The notes beneath the pieces are model-generated. The model was given only the letters and a program-made list of their open reading frames with translations, ran no database searches and was not told where the DNA came from. Below, piece after piece: positions 57,929 to 64,000 of a DNA stretch of 64,000 bases. The position numbers and the translations under genes are program-made. Source of the DNA: Gammaproteobacteria bacterium (GTDB taxonomy: Bacteria > Pseudomonadota > Gammaproteobacteria > Pseudomonadales > Azotimanducaceae); contig JAUIAV010000014.1 in assembly GCA_030425195.1 (NCBI GenBank), positions 51,187 to 115,186 on the forward strand, in the 5' to 3' direction. Positions within the stretch are counted from its first letter, which is position 1, and each line of letters opens with the position of its first letter.

Positions 57929-58102
57929 GGCTGACTTCTCAAGTTCAGACTCGCCTGCTCTGTCCCCCCGGTGAACACGTACTCGCACAGCCGCGGAATC
58001 TTCTGAATCCAATCGACTTGTTCGTCGTTCAACGGTACTCGATGCTCGATATTGATCTTCATCGTATCCGCGGGGTAAATCCACAGCTTCTGGTCGAAGT
58101 CC
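57929..58102 (-). pseudogene. Remnant of a P4-type integrase gene
   Basis: Closely similar to part of the intact integrase at 62193-63437. Reading on the minus strand from 58102, the remnant gives D-F-D-Q-K-L-W-I-Y-P-A-D-T-M-K, then H-R-V-P-L-N-D-E-Q-V-D-W-I and V-F-T-G-G. It then jumps, with about 290 bases deleted, to the integrase C-terminus (S-E-L-E-K-S-A). The matching part of the intact gene is about 62199-62664. Differences are scattered, so it comes from a related, not identical, integrase. Confidence 0.88.
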
Positions 58103-58113
58103 TCCCGAGGTGA

Positions 58114-59130
58114 TCAGTAATCAATGAGGTGCATGTCAGAGAAGATAGCGTTCTGCTTTAGTTCTTTCATGATTAGCTTCTGATGATCTGTCGAGCGACA
58201 CACATTTAGAGCGACGGTTGCCCCCTTTAAACACTCACTGCCAAGATTGGGCACGAACACTACGGCAGAAATCCGCTTTCTGAAATCTTCCGATTTCTGG
58301 GAAGGGCAATTCGGGTCAAGTAGACCCACAACTGGAGCTTTCCCATCTAGACTTTGGACAGATGAAGGTGATTTGGGCACTCCCGACATTACTGATCGTA
58401 TATCGTCACCGTCCATCATCCCCAAATGGTACGTCGAGCAATCGACCACCAATACAGCAACTTTCGAATCATCCTCCGTAAACTTATCGACCTTATCGCA
58501 TAGCTTCTCTTGCATTCTCACGTCTTGCGCAGCGGGTCTGAGGTGCTTTTTAGGGTGATCGGAGGAGAGCTTGACCTCAAAGAACCCCTCCTCATCAGGC
58601 TGCATGAGGTCCCCCACGGCCTCACTCTCATCTACCCGCAGCAATTCGAAAAAAGTAGCAACGCCGTTGTTTTCCACGAGGAAATCCACGGTTTTTGCGT
58701 TTCCATTAGCAAAAGGCGCTTCATATTCCGGCTCAAAACCAACCTGTGACAGTTGGTACGCGAAAACAGCCTCAAACAGGTAATGGGGGTCAGGGTCCGG
58801 TCTGTCAATCTTCCCGATCACAGTTGAATAGCTACCCTTCCGTTTCTTGCTTCTTAAGAACCGAATCAACTCAGGTATCAACCCTCTGCCGCTTTTGCAC
58901 TCTGCGCAAAGCTTCCGAACCCGATCAGTTGGTTGCGCACCTTTAGAAATCCAGTAGTTGTATCTATCGCAATCGACCCGGTTAACTTCTCTGTCACTCT
59001 TTCGCAGTGGATCGAATACCCCAATTTCATCGATAGCCCCACCATCCCTGCTAGACCGCTGGTCGGCCACCACAATCCTGTAAACTGGATGCTTCTTGCG
59101 GCCCATTCTTTTCAATCTAATCCGCAGCAC
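58114..59130 (-). CDS. Ribosomal protein bS16-like domain fused to a nuclease-like domain
   Basis: A 338-residue protein. Residues 1-78 read as bS16: I-R-L-K-R-M-G-R-K-K, then Y-R-I-V-V-A-D and R-D-G-G-A-I-D-E-I-G, then Y-W-I-S-K-G-A-Q-P-T-D-R-V. Normal bS16 is ~80-90 residues and stands alone. Residues ~115-338 are unlike any ribosomal protein; F-E-P-E-Y-E-A-P with K-T-V-D-F-L-V (Asp149) and F-F-E-L-L (Glu162) resemble a PD-(D/E)XK core, though the usual Lys after Glu is not present. GTG start 6 bases after the HNH stop, so it is the last gene of the ATPase-HNH operon. It cannot be the host's housekeeping rpsP, which belongs with rimM-trmD. The S16 part looks more like non-gammaproteobacterial S16 (tentative). 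Confidence 0.88.
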   Translation of the reverse strand: MLRIRLKRMGRKKHPVYRIVVADQRSSRDGGAIDEIGVFDPLRKSDREVNRVDCDRYNYWISKGAQPTDRVRKLCAECKSGRGLIPELIRFLRSKKRKGSYSTVIGKIDRPDPDPHYLFEAVFAYQLSQVGFEPEYEAPFANGNAKTVDFLVENNGVATFFELLRVDESEAVGDLMQPDEEGFFEVKLSSDHPKKHLRPAAQDVRMQEKLCDKVDKFTEDDSKVAVLVVDCSTYHLGMMDGDDIRSVMSGVPKSPSSVQSLDGKAPVVGLLDPNCPSQKSEDFRKRISAVVFVPNLGSECLKGATVALNVCRSTDHQKLIMKELKQNAIFSDMHLIDY

Positions 59131-59136
59131 CTGTGC

Positions 59137-59883
59137 CTACTCCGCGTCCGCGCGAACATCAGCATCGTCTGGCAATTCTTCCAACACGTTTGACAGGTAG
59201 GCGCGGACACAGAATGAGTACTCCTTCGAATCACTAGACTCTTCTTCTAGTTCACTGCGAACAATCTCTTTCCGGCGCCCGTCATCCATCTGCGCATACA
59301 ACTGCGCCAAATTGTGTAGTGATTTAATCCGGTCCATGCGACGGTTAACAAGCTCAGCCCGATTGAGGTCAAGAACTTGCTCAGTAGCTATCCCTTTCTG
59401 ACTATGGGGATTGCCGAGCACTAGAGTCCCGAGAGCAATGAGGTGTTCTCCCGGCTCATCTTCGCATGGGTTCACCAAAGGGTCGGTGTCCGAATCGTAA
59501 TCGCGCTTGTGGTTATTGCAGACCGCACATACGTAGGTAAGGTTCTCGTAGGTTAGGCGTAGCTGCGGATACAGAGACTTCGGCTTTATATGCTCTATAT
59601 CACCGAAGTAGACGTGATCAATCTTCGATTCGCAGTACGCACACTTTCCATGCGTTTCCGCTTTGATGACATTCTTGACTTCTCGATCTCTGTATCCGTT
59701 CAATAAAGCCGCGCGAGGTTGATCCCCAACCCGCAGTACCTCCTGCAACTCCAGCGTCTTCTCAAGCAATCGATTAGACACCTCTTCGGGCAAACCTAGT
59801 CTATGAATCCTAATCACAAGAGCGTCCCGATCCTCGTGCTCAGAGATCCGAATCGGCGATTCGAGCAATCGCATTCGCCGCAT
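59137..59883 (-). CDS. HNH endonuclease, Septu PtuB-like
   Basis: A 248-residue HNH protein. The site reads C-A-Y-C-E (zinc ligands), D-I-E-H-I-K-P-K-S (catalytic His), N-L-T-Y-V-C-A-V-C-N-N-H-K (second CxxC, Asn and His). ATG at 59883 is preferred; a TTG at 59898 and an ATG at 59874 are alternatives. It overlaps the ATPase gene by 44 bases, as in Septu pairs where the HNH gene follows the ATPase gene. In characterised PtuAB systems the pair stops phage infection; cleavage of host tRNA has been described for a retron-linked version. Confidence 0.85.
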   Translation of the reverse strand: MRRMRLLESPIRISEHEDRDALVIRIHRLGLPEEVSNRLLEKTLELQEVLRVGDQPRAALLNGYRDREVKNVIKAETHGKCAYCESKIDHVYFGDIEHIKPKSLYPQLRLTYENLTYVCAVCNNHKRDYDSDTDPLVNPCEDEPGEHLIALGTLVLGNPHSQKGIATEQVLDLNRAELVNRRMDRIKSLHNLAQLYAQMDDGRRKEIVRSELEEESSDSKEYSFCVRAYLSNVLEELPDDADVRADAE

Positions 59884-61165
59884 ATTCTTCCATCCCAATT
59901 GACCGTAGCTCAGATCGAAGCTGCCGAAGCATAGGTTTGGAGAACTCCATCTTCTGGTAGCGGCCGACTATGTCCTCAAGCCTACGTTCAACCCAGATTG
60001 GAAGCGTATTCGATAGCCCGAGCACATCCATCAGCAGATCATTTGAGGTGCCTGCTTTGTTTACGTTCTCCAATCTCCTACTGCGAACTCTATGGTGAAT
60101 GTCATATCGCAACACATAGACATTTGAGTCGGGTACGGAACTCACGATAAACGGATTGTGGGTGGCAACGACGAATTTTATCTTCGGGAACGCGGCGAGA
60201 AGGTTCGGAATCAACGACCTTTGTAGCTCAGGGTGAAGGTGATTTTCTGGCTCGTCTATTGTTACGACGTACTCCTCGTCCCGTGGAGCGAAGGTGAACA
60301 TCTGCCAAGCAAGATCGATTATCGCCGTAACGCCACCCGAAACTGCATCGATAGAAAATTCACCTGTCTTCGTTATCAGCACAACCTCTGGCCATCGGAT
60401 GGTGATCTTTTCAAATCCTAGCGACGGGGGAAGTACGATCTTCAAGACCTCTTGAAATTCAACGAAGATGTCCCTCGCCCAGTCGAGTGGCTCTATGAAC
60501 TCATTACCACTCCCGAAATTCGCAAGCGTGATTAGAGCTGATTTCAGTAAAAAGCTTGGCGTTCTGTCTCCTCGCTCTCCGTAGTACGCGTTTCGAACTA
60601 AGTTTGCATATTCGTTGAACAACTCCTGTCTTTGCTTTGGCGTCGTCGAGATCGACTGGACTGGCTGATATCCAAAAAGGGTCCTGTGTGAAGGTATGTG
60701 CAATCCTTTGACTGCCTGTTGCCCTTGAACTTTTGGCTGATACTGCGCCGATACCTTCACGGGCACCGATATATCAGCCGCATTATTGTTCGTATATGAA
60801 ATTGAGCCGATGACCCTGCGTCCCTCATCAGCGTTAGGTTCATCAATTCTTGGCGGCGACAGAGATTGCTCATCCATTTCATCCGTTTCGAAGTCACCAT
60901 CTTCGGATAGAGCCAACATCTTCCAGAGATCAGACAGGTATTCGGATTCGCTACTCTTAGGTCCTCGACCCTTGGGTGTCGCGATAAATTGCCCGCGCCA
61001 ACCAAAGTGCCTGTTGAGCAGATCAAGGATCGTCGTCTTGCCAGCACCATTTGCACCGGTGATTACCGTCAGCCTCGGATGAAAGTCGATTCGAACCTGT
61101 CGGAATTGACGCCAGCCACCAAACCGGATTGATTCAAAAGACGGATTGTCTGGGTTGTCTGTCAT
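59840..61165 (-). CDS. AAA/SMC-like ATPase, Septu PtuA-like
   Basis: A 441-residue ABC/SMC-type ATPase (AAA_21/AAA_15 style). Walker A is T-G-A-N-G-A-G-K-T-T (~36-45). The signature-like motif is A-V-S-G-G-V-T-A-I (~263-271). Walker B is V-V-T-I-D-E-P-E-N-H-L-H-P, and the switch is V-V-A-T-H-N-P-F. Overlaps the HNH gene. Paired with it this matches Septu (PtuA/PtuB); single ATPases of this kind also occur in OLD/Gabija-like systems, but no TOPRIM domain is present. Confidence 0.85.
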   Translation of the reverse strand: MTDNPDNPSFESIRFGGWRQFRQVRIDFHPRLTVITGANGAGKTTILDLLNRHFGWRGQFIATPKGRGPKSSESEYLSDLWKMLALSEDGDFETDEMDEQSLSPPRIDEPNADEGRRVIGSISYTNNNAADISVPVKVSAQYQPKVQGQQAVKGLHIPSHRTLFGYQPVQSISTTPKQRQELFNEYANLVRNAYYGERGDRTPSFLLKSALITLANFGSGNEFIEPLDWARDIFVEFQEVLKIVLPPSLGFEKITIRWPEVVLITKTGEFSIDAVSGGVTAIIDLAWQMFTFAPRDEEYVVTIDEPENHLHPELQRSLIPNLLAAFPKIKFVVATHNPFIVSSVPDSNVYVLRYDIHHRVRSRRLENVNKAGTSNDLLMDVLGLSNTLPIWVERRLEDIVGRYQKMEFSKPMLRQLRSELRSIGMEEYAANAIARIADSDL

Positions 61166-61210
61166 TTCTGGGCCATCTGGATTTCTAGACGCTCAATCGG
61201 AATGCTACGT

Positions 61211-62134
61211 CTAACCTCCAACCTTTTGATAAGCAACATCTAACAGGTGCTTTGCTGTTTCGAAATCTTCCATTCTCTTTAAAGACAATTCCAGATCACC
61301 CGTTCCGTAGTGACCGATGCTGCGCACATCTCGTGAAATGCCTTGTATAGGCTTAACTGCCTCAGGGTTCAGTTTTAGGTAGAGTAGTAGCCGCTGTTTC
61401 TGAATCTCCATGCAGACAATGTTCTGGGAAATCTTGTAAGCCACATAGAGCTTCTTAGGTACTTCTTCCATGGCTGGGTCGAGACCAAGCATGTACTCCT
61501 GCACCGCATGTGCTATCTCGACGATCTTGTCAGGCTTCCCTTCAAAGTGCTCTTCAACGGTGTATGAGCCGGTCTTCCGCGTGATCGCGGCCTTCTGTCC
61601 GGCCGTTAGCGTCTTCTCAGACGATATAGCGCCCACTGCGGAATACGACTTCTGGAAGACCTCTTCCAGATACAAACAGCCGTTCCGGAACAGTCTGTAC
61701 GTCCACAGTTCAAGATTGGCACCCATCACTTGTACAGCATGGAGGTCGTACTTTTTGTAGTTAGGGGCTATGCAGATTACGCGAACATCCGACCAATCTA
61801 CCTCAACGTCCGGGCCAAGCTCCTTCTGGACTGCGATCTCGAAATCGCCGTGATGGTCGTGAATCCATGCAAGATAGAAAAGGCTCTGGTTGATCAGATC
61901 AGAGGAAACTACCTTCTTGTACTCAATGATTACCGGGTTGTTTTCCTCCGAAAGAGCTAGCGTGTCGATCCTTCCAGAATGCTGAGACCCTGTAGGAAAC
62001 TCCGAGGCAACGAAACGGCAGTTAAACACGGGTTGAAGATTGGTCTCGATCAGATGCTGAAGTTCCTTCTCAAGGCCGAAGTCTGTTTGTTCGACTGATC
62101 GCAGGGACATCTTGTCTATCTCAAAAAGCGGCAT
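61211..62134 (-). CDS. DUF5655-type protein with nuclease-like N-terminus
   Basis: A 307-residue protein, often annotated as a predicted transport protein but more likely a nuclease-like protein. N-terminal PD-(D/E)XK pattern: S-G-R-I-D-T-L-A (Asp57) and P-V-I-I-E-Y-K-K (Glu71, Lys73). The C-terminal ~110 residues (Y-V-A-Y-K-I-S-Q-N ... G-H-Y-G-T-G-D-L-E) are of the DUF5655 type. ATG at 62134, 45 bases before the ATPase gene and 58 after the integrase, same strand, so it may be part of the same transcript. Confidence 0.75.
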   Translation of the reverse strand: MPLFEIDKMSLRSVEQTDFGLEKELQHLIETNLQPVFNCRFVASEFPTGSQHSGRIDTLALSEENNPVIIEYKKVVSSDLINQSLFYLAWIHDHHGDFEIAVQKELGPDVEVDWSDVRVICIAPNYKKYDLHAVQVMGANLELWTYRLFRNGCLYLEEVFQKSYSAVGAISSEKTLTAGQKAAITRKTGSYTVEEHFEGKPDKIVEIAHAVQEYMLGLDPAMEEVPKKLYVAYKISQNIVCMEIQKQRLLLYLKLNPEAVKPIQGISRDVRSIGHYGTGDLELSLKRMEDFETAKHLLDVAYQKVGG

Positions 62135-62192
62135 CTAGCCTCCAGTTCGACAGCGATGAGGACCAAGCTTGAAGTCTCACGGGTCGTGTACG

Positions 62193-63437
62193 CTAGGCGG
62201 CAGACTTCTTCAGTTCAGACTCGAGTTTGCCGTCTTCCACGGCCTCTATGCTTGGCGAGAATCCGAGATATCTCTGCCAATCGAGCATCAAATTCCGACG
62301 CTTGGCCAACAAATCGCTACGATTGTACGCTTGAGCCGTCTTGTTGCCGATCTTATGTGCAAGGGCCGCCTCAATGATGTCGTTTTGGTAGTTAGTTCTG
62401 TCGTTTGCCCATGTGCTAAAAGTGGCGCGAAGCCCATGTGTCGTCGTCTGGTCCAGATAGTTCATTCGTCGAAGAAGAGCCAACAGAGTGTTGTCACTGA
62501 TCGGTTTGTTGCGTCTCCCCCCGGTGAACACAAAGTCGCCCAGCCGTGGAATCTCCTTGATCCAATTGACTTGTTCGTCGCTCAATGGCACACGATGTTC
62601 TACATTGGTCTTCATCGTAGCCGCGGGGCAAATCCACAGCTTTTGGTCGAAGTCCAGCTGATCCCAAGTCATTGTCCGGATGTTGCCAGTCCTACAGGCG
62701 GTGAGAAGCGCCCAAGTCATCGCTTTGGCACTCATTTCCTTTCGTGCGGCTAACTCAGCCAGAAATTCCTTGGCTAAACGATAGGGAAGACTACGGAGTC
62801 GAGTATCAAACCGTTCCCTGACTTTCTTGACGTCGGGTAGGCGCTCACGAAGATTGCCCTCCCAATCCGCAGGATTCTTCGCTATCTGTGCTCCGTGTGC
62901 CGCTGCGTAATCCAATATCCTTTTGATGCGGCCCCGCACACGAGAGGCTGTCTCGTTCTTGTTTTCCCAGAGACTATTCCGCGTTAGCAACCGGTATACG
63001 TCATCACTGGTTATGTCCCGCACCGGCTTGGAGCCGATATGTGGATTCACATACTCATCAATCGTGCTTCGCCATTGGTCCGGTGACTTCTTGTTTCTCC
63101 AGTGGGGCTCCCGATGTGCAATGAACTCTTCGGCGTATTCCGCAAAGGTTCGTTGACTTGCCTTGCGACCGCCTTCTAGCCTGAGCGGATCGATCTTGTC
63201 ACGCTTGATCAACAGGCGCTTCTCGGCGGCACGGAACCGGGCATCAGCGAGGGACACCTCAGGGTAAGGACCTAGCCCCATCTGACGCCGCTTTCCACCT
63301 ATTTGGTAGATGAGACACCAAGAGCGGGTACCGGAGGATTTGACCTCCAGATACAGACCCTGCCCGTCCCCGTATCTTCCGGGTCCTAGGCTTTGCACTT
63401 TGAGATCAGTGAGCGGCTTGCGCTGCTTACGAGCCAT
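62193..63437 (-). CDS. P4-type integrase (tyrosine recombinase)
   Basis: A 414-residue integrase of the island. N-terminal DUF4102 arm-binding domain (L-T-D-L-K-V-Q, G-D-G-Q-G-L-Y-L-E-V, then G-L-G-P-Y-P-E-V-S-L). Core-binding domain from ~100 to 200. The catalytic domain has Arg in A-C-R-T-G-N-I-R, T-H-G-L-R-A-T-F (His/Arg), A-L-A-H-K (His) and Q-A-Y-N-R (Tyr). ATG at 63437 is preferred over a TTG at 63446. It reads away from attR, 190 bases from it. Confidence 0.95.
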   Translation of the reverse strand: MARKQRKPLTDLKVQSLGPGRYGDGQGLYLEVKSSGTRSWCLIYQIGGKRRQMGLGPYPEVSLADARFRAAEKRLLIKRDKIDPLRLEGGRKASQRTFAEYAEEFIAHREPHWRNKKSPDQWRSTIDEYVNPHIGSKPVRDITSDDVYRLLTRNSLWENKNETASRVRGRIKRILDYAAAHGAQIAKNPADWEGNLRERLPDVKKVRERFDTRLRSLPYRLAKEFLAELAARKEMSAKAMTWALLTACRTGNIRTMTWDQLDFDQKLWICPAATMKTNVEHRVPLSDEQVNWIKEIPRLGDFVFTGGRRNKPISDNTLLALLRRMNYLDQTTTHGLRATFSTWANDRTNYQNDIIEAALAHKIGNKTAQAYNRSDLLAKRRNLMLDWQRYLGFSPSIEAVEDGKLESELKKSAA

Positions 63438-63446
63438 GGGAAGCAA

Positions 63447-63626
63447 CCGACGCTATCGAATCAGTGGACCATAGCCCATCAGTTTGTCCCCACACTGTGA
63501 TGTGGGTTTGTTTATTAGCATCTGAATCTGTTTATTAGTCAGGCAGGGTAAAAACCTTTTATTTACAAGCAGTTGTATAAAAGATCGGGGGTAAAATACT
63601 ACTGTTTATTAATACACTGTGGCGGG
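63447..63626. promoter_or_regulatory. Integrase-attR gap with three TGTTTATTA repeats
   Basis: TGTTTATTA occurs at 63509-63517, 63529-63537 (20 bp apart) and 63603-63611, all in the same direction. They lie between the integrase start and attR, where arm-type binding sites for the integrase or accessory proteins are expected. AT-rich; no gene seen. Confidence 0.5.
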
Positions 63627-63640
63627 TACCTCTTCCGCCA
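63627..63640 (+). repeat. attR: distal copy of the selC 3' end
   Basis: TACCTCTTCCGCCA, exact copy of 39830-39843. The bases before it do not continue the tRNA, so only the tRNA end is duplicated. The chromosome resumes right after. Confidence 0.85.
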
Positions 63641-63644
63641 TAGC

Positions 63645-63666
63645 ACTCGAGGCGCCAGGCTCGAGT
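63645..63666. terminator. Possible terminator hairpin
   Basis: ACTCGAG (63645-63651) and CTCGAGT (63660-63666) are perfect complements with an 8-base loop, extended by TAGC/GCTA with a 2-base bulge. It is just after the stop of the beta-helix gene on the minus strand. No T-run follows, so termination is only possible. Confidence 0.35.
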
Positions 63667-63669
63667 CAG

Positions 63670-64000
63670 CTAGTCAGGTTCGATGAATCCCTGATTGCCT
63701 CCAAGGTCGATCTGGGTCGTCGAACCGAGCTCGAAGGGCGTCTCGGCCGCCATGACGTTCGACCCATACATATTCCCGTCCGCGCTGAATTCGATTCCGA
63801 CATACCAGAGAACATATGCACCGGGTTCCGGTATCCGTGGCGTGGCTGTGTTTCCTCTCAGCAGATTCGCCGAGCCTCTTACATGAATCGCAGTCCCTTC
63901 ACCTCCGGGAAACCGGTTGTCCAGAATGTTGTTGTGGTCGCCCTGAAGATCAATGCCGTAGCCGTCCGCCTGCATTGATAGGGTGTTGCGTTCGAACGTA
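63670..64000 (-). CDS. Beta-helix repeat protein, C-terminal end (5' part outside window)
   Basis: Partial: the frame is open to the right edge (110 codons seen) and ends at 63670. Repeated N-x-L/N-x-I segments (N-T-L-S-M-Q-A-D-G-Y-G-I, then H-N-N-I-L-D-N-R-F) and G-T-A-I-H-V-R-G-S-A-N-L-L-R-G-N indicate a right-handed parallel beta-helix, as in pectate-lyase-like or NosD-like periplasmic proteins. GC-rich like the chromosome, so it marks the far side of the insertion site. The substrate is unknown. Confidence 0.75.
   Translation of the reverse strand, partial: TFERNTLSMQADGYGIDLQGDHNNILDNRFPGGEGTAIHVRGSANLLRGNTATPRIPEPGAYVLWYVGIEFSADGNMYGSNVMAAETPFELGSTTQIDLGGNQGFIEPD

Larger units (their letters stand above)
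39844..63640. mobile_element. Genomic island integrated at selC (23.8 kb)
   Basis: Bounded by a 14-bp direct repeat of the selC 3' end. The DNA inside is visibly AT-richer than the flanks and encodes a P4-type integrase, a second tyrosine recombinase, an AlpA-like regulator, type I restriction-modification, Septu-like genes, a STAND ATPase and several nuclease-like proteins. The integrase lies next to the distal repeat and not next to the intact tRNA. No conjugation or phage structural genes are present, so transfer would need a helper, as for P4-like satellites. selC is a known integration site in other bacteria. Confidence 0.9.

Noticed and set aside
57788..58084. 98-codon minus-strand frame across the integrase remnant
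   Set aside because: It reads partly in the wrong frame of a degraded integrase gene and is better explained as pseudogene sequence.

Overview
The window reads as chromosome of a free-living, respiratory gammaproteobacterium with a GC-rich core, carrying one integrated genomic island of clearly lower GC. The core gene order (leuC-leuD-leuB-asd-fimV-truA-trpF ... folC-dedD-cvpA-purF, and gltA divergent from sdhCDAB-sucAB-lpd-sucCD) is the one known from Pseudomonas-like gammaproteobacteria, but the species cannot be named from this sequence. trpBA lies between trpF and folC, and accD, which usually sits beside folC, is missing from that junction.

Layout. (1) 1-16082, minus strand: a very long, tightly packed run for leucine (leuCDB), the aspartate pathway (asd), a polar FimV hub protein, tRNA pseudouridine synthesis (truA), tryptophan (trpFBA), folate (folC), cell-division and membrane proteins (dedD, cvpA), purine (purF) and a MoxR/DUF58 pair cut by the left edge. 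A LysR regulator (16209-17081) diverges from leuC. (2) 17082-21982: aroC, prmB, a DUF4892 protein and htpG, the last with a good heat-shock (sigma32-type) promoter. (3) 22020-34890: the TCA-cycle block sucCD, lpd, sucB, sucA, sdhBADC (all minus) and the divergent gltA. (4) 34953-39843: a selenocysteine locus, selA-selB-selC (tRNA-Sec), unusually headed by a GH172 (DUF2961) gene whose ribosome binding site lies inside a perfect 10-bp hairpin.

(5) 39844-63640: a 23.8-kb genomic island inserted in the 3' end of selC. It is bounded by a 14-bp direct repeat of the tRNA end (39830-39843 and 63627-63640) and carries a P4-type integrase just inside the distal repeat. From left to right it holds a double AlpA-like DNA-binding protein, a type I restriction-modification system (hsdR, hsdS, hsdM), a small ribbon-helix-helix protein, a possible HUH/HUQ replication-like protein with an RNase HI that has a hybrid-binding domain, several stand-alone PD-(D/E)XK nuclease-like proteins, a short tyrosine recombinase whose start overlaps a 36-bp inverted repeat, a 1174-residue STAND-type ATPase, a fragment of a second integrase gene, and a Septu-like ATPase/HNH pair. 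This is a defence island.

The most striking gene is 58114-59130, the last of the Septu-like operon. Its first ~78 residues are a recognisable bacterial ribosomal protein bS16, fused to ~250 residues with a nuclease-like motif. With the Septu-like ATPase and HNH protein it suggests an undescribed defence or translation-targeting system. (6) 63670-64000: the chromosome resumes with a beta-helix repeat protein cut by the right edge.
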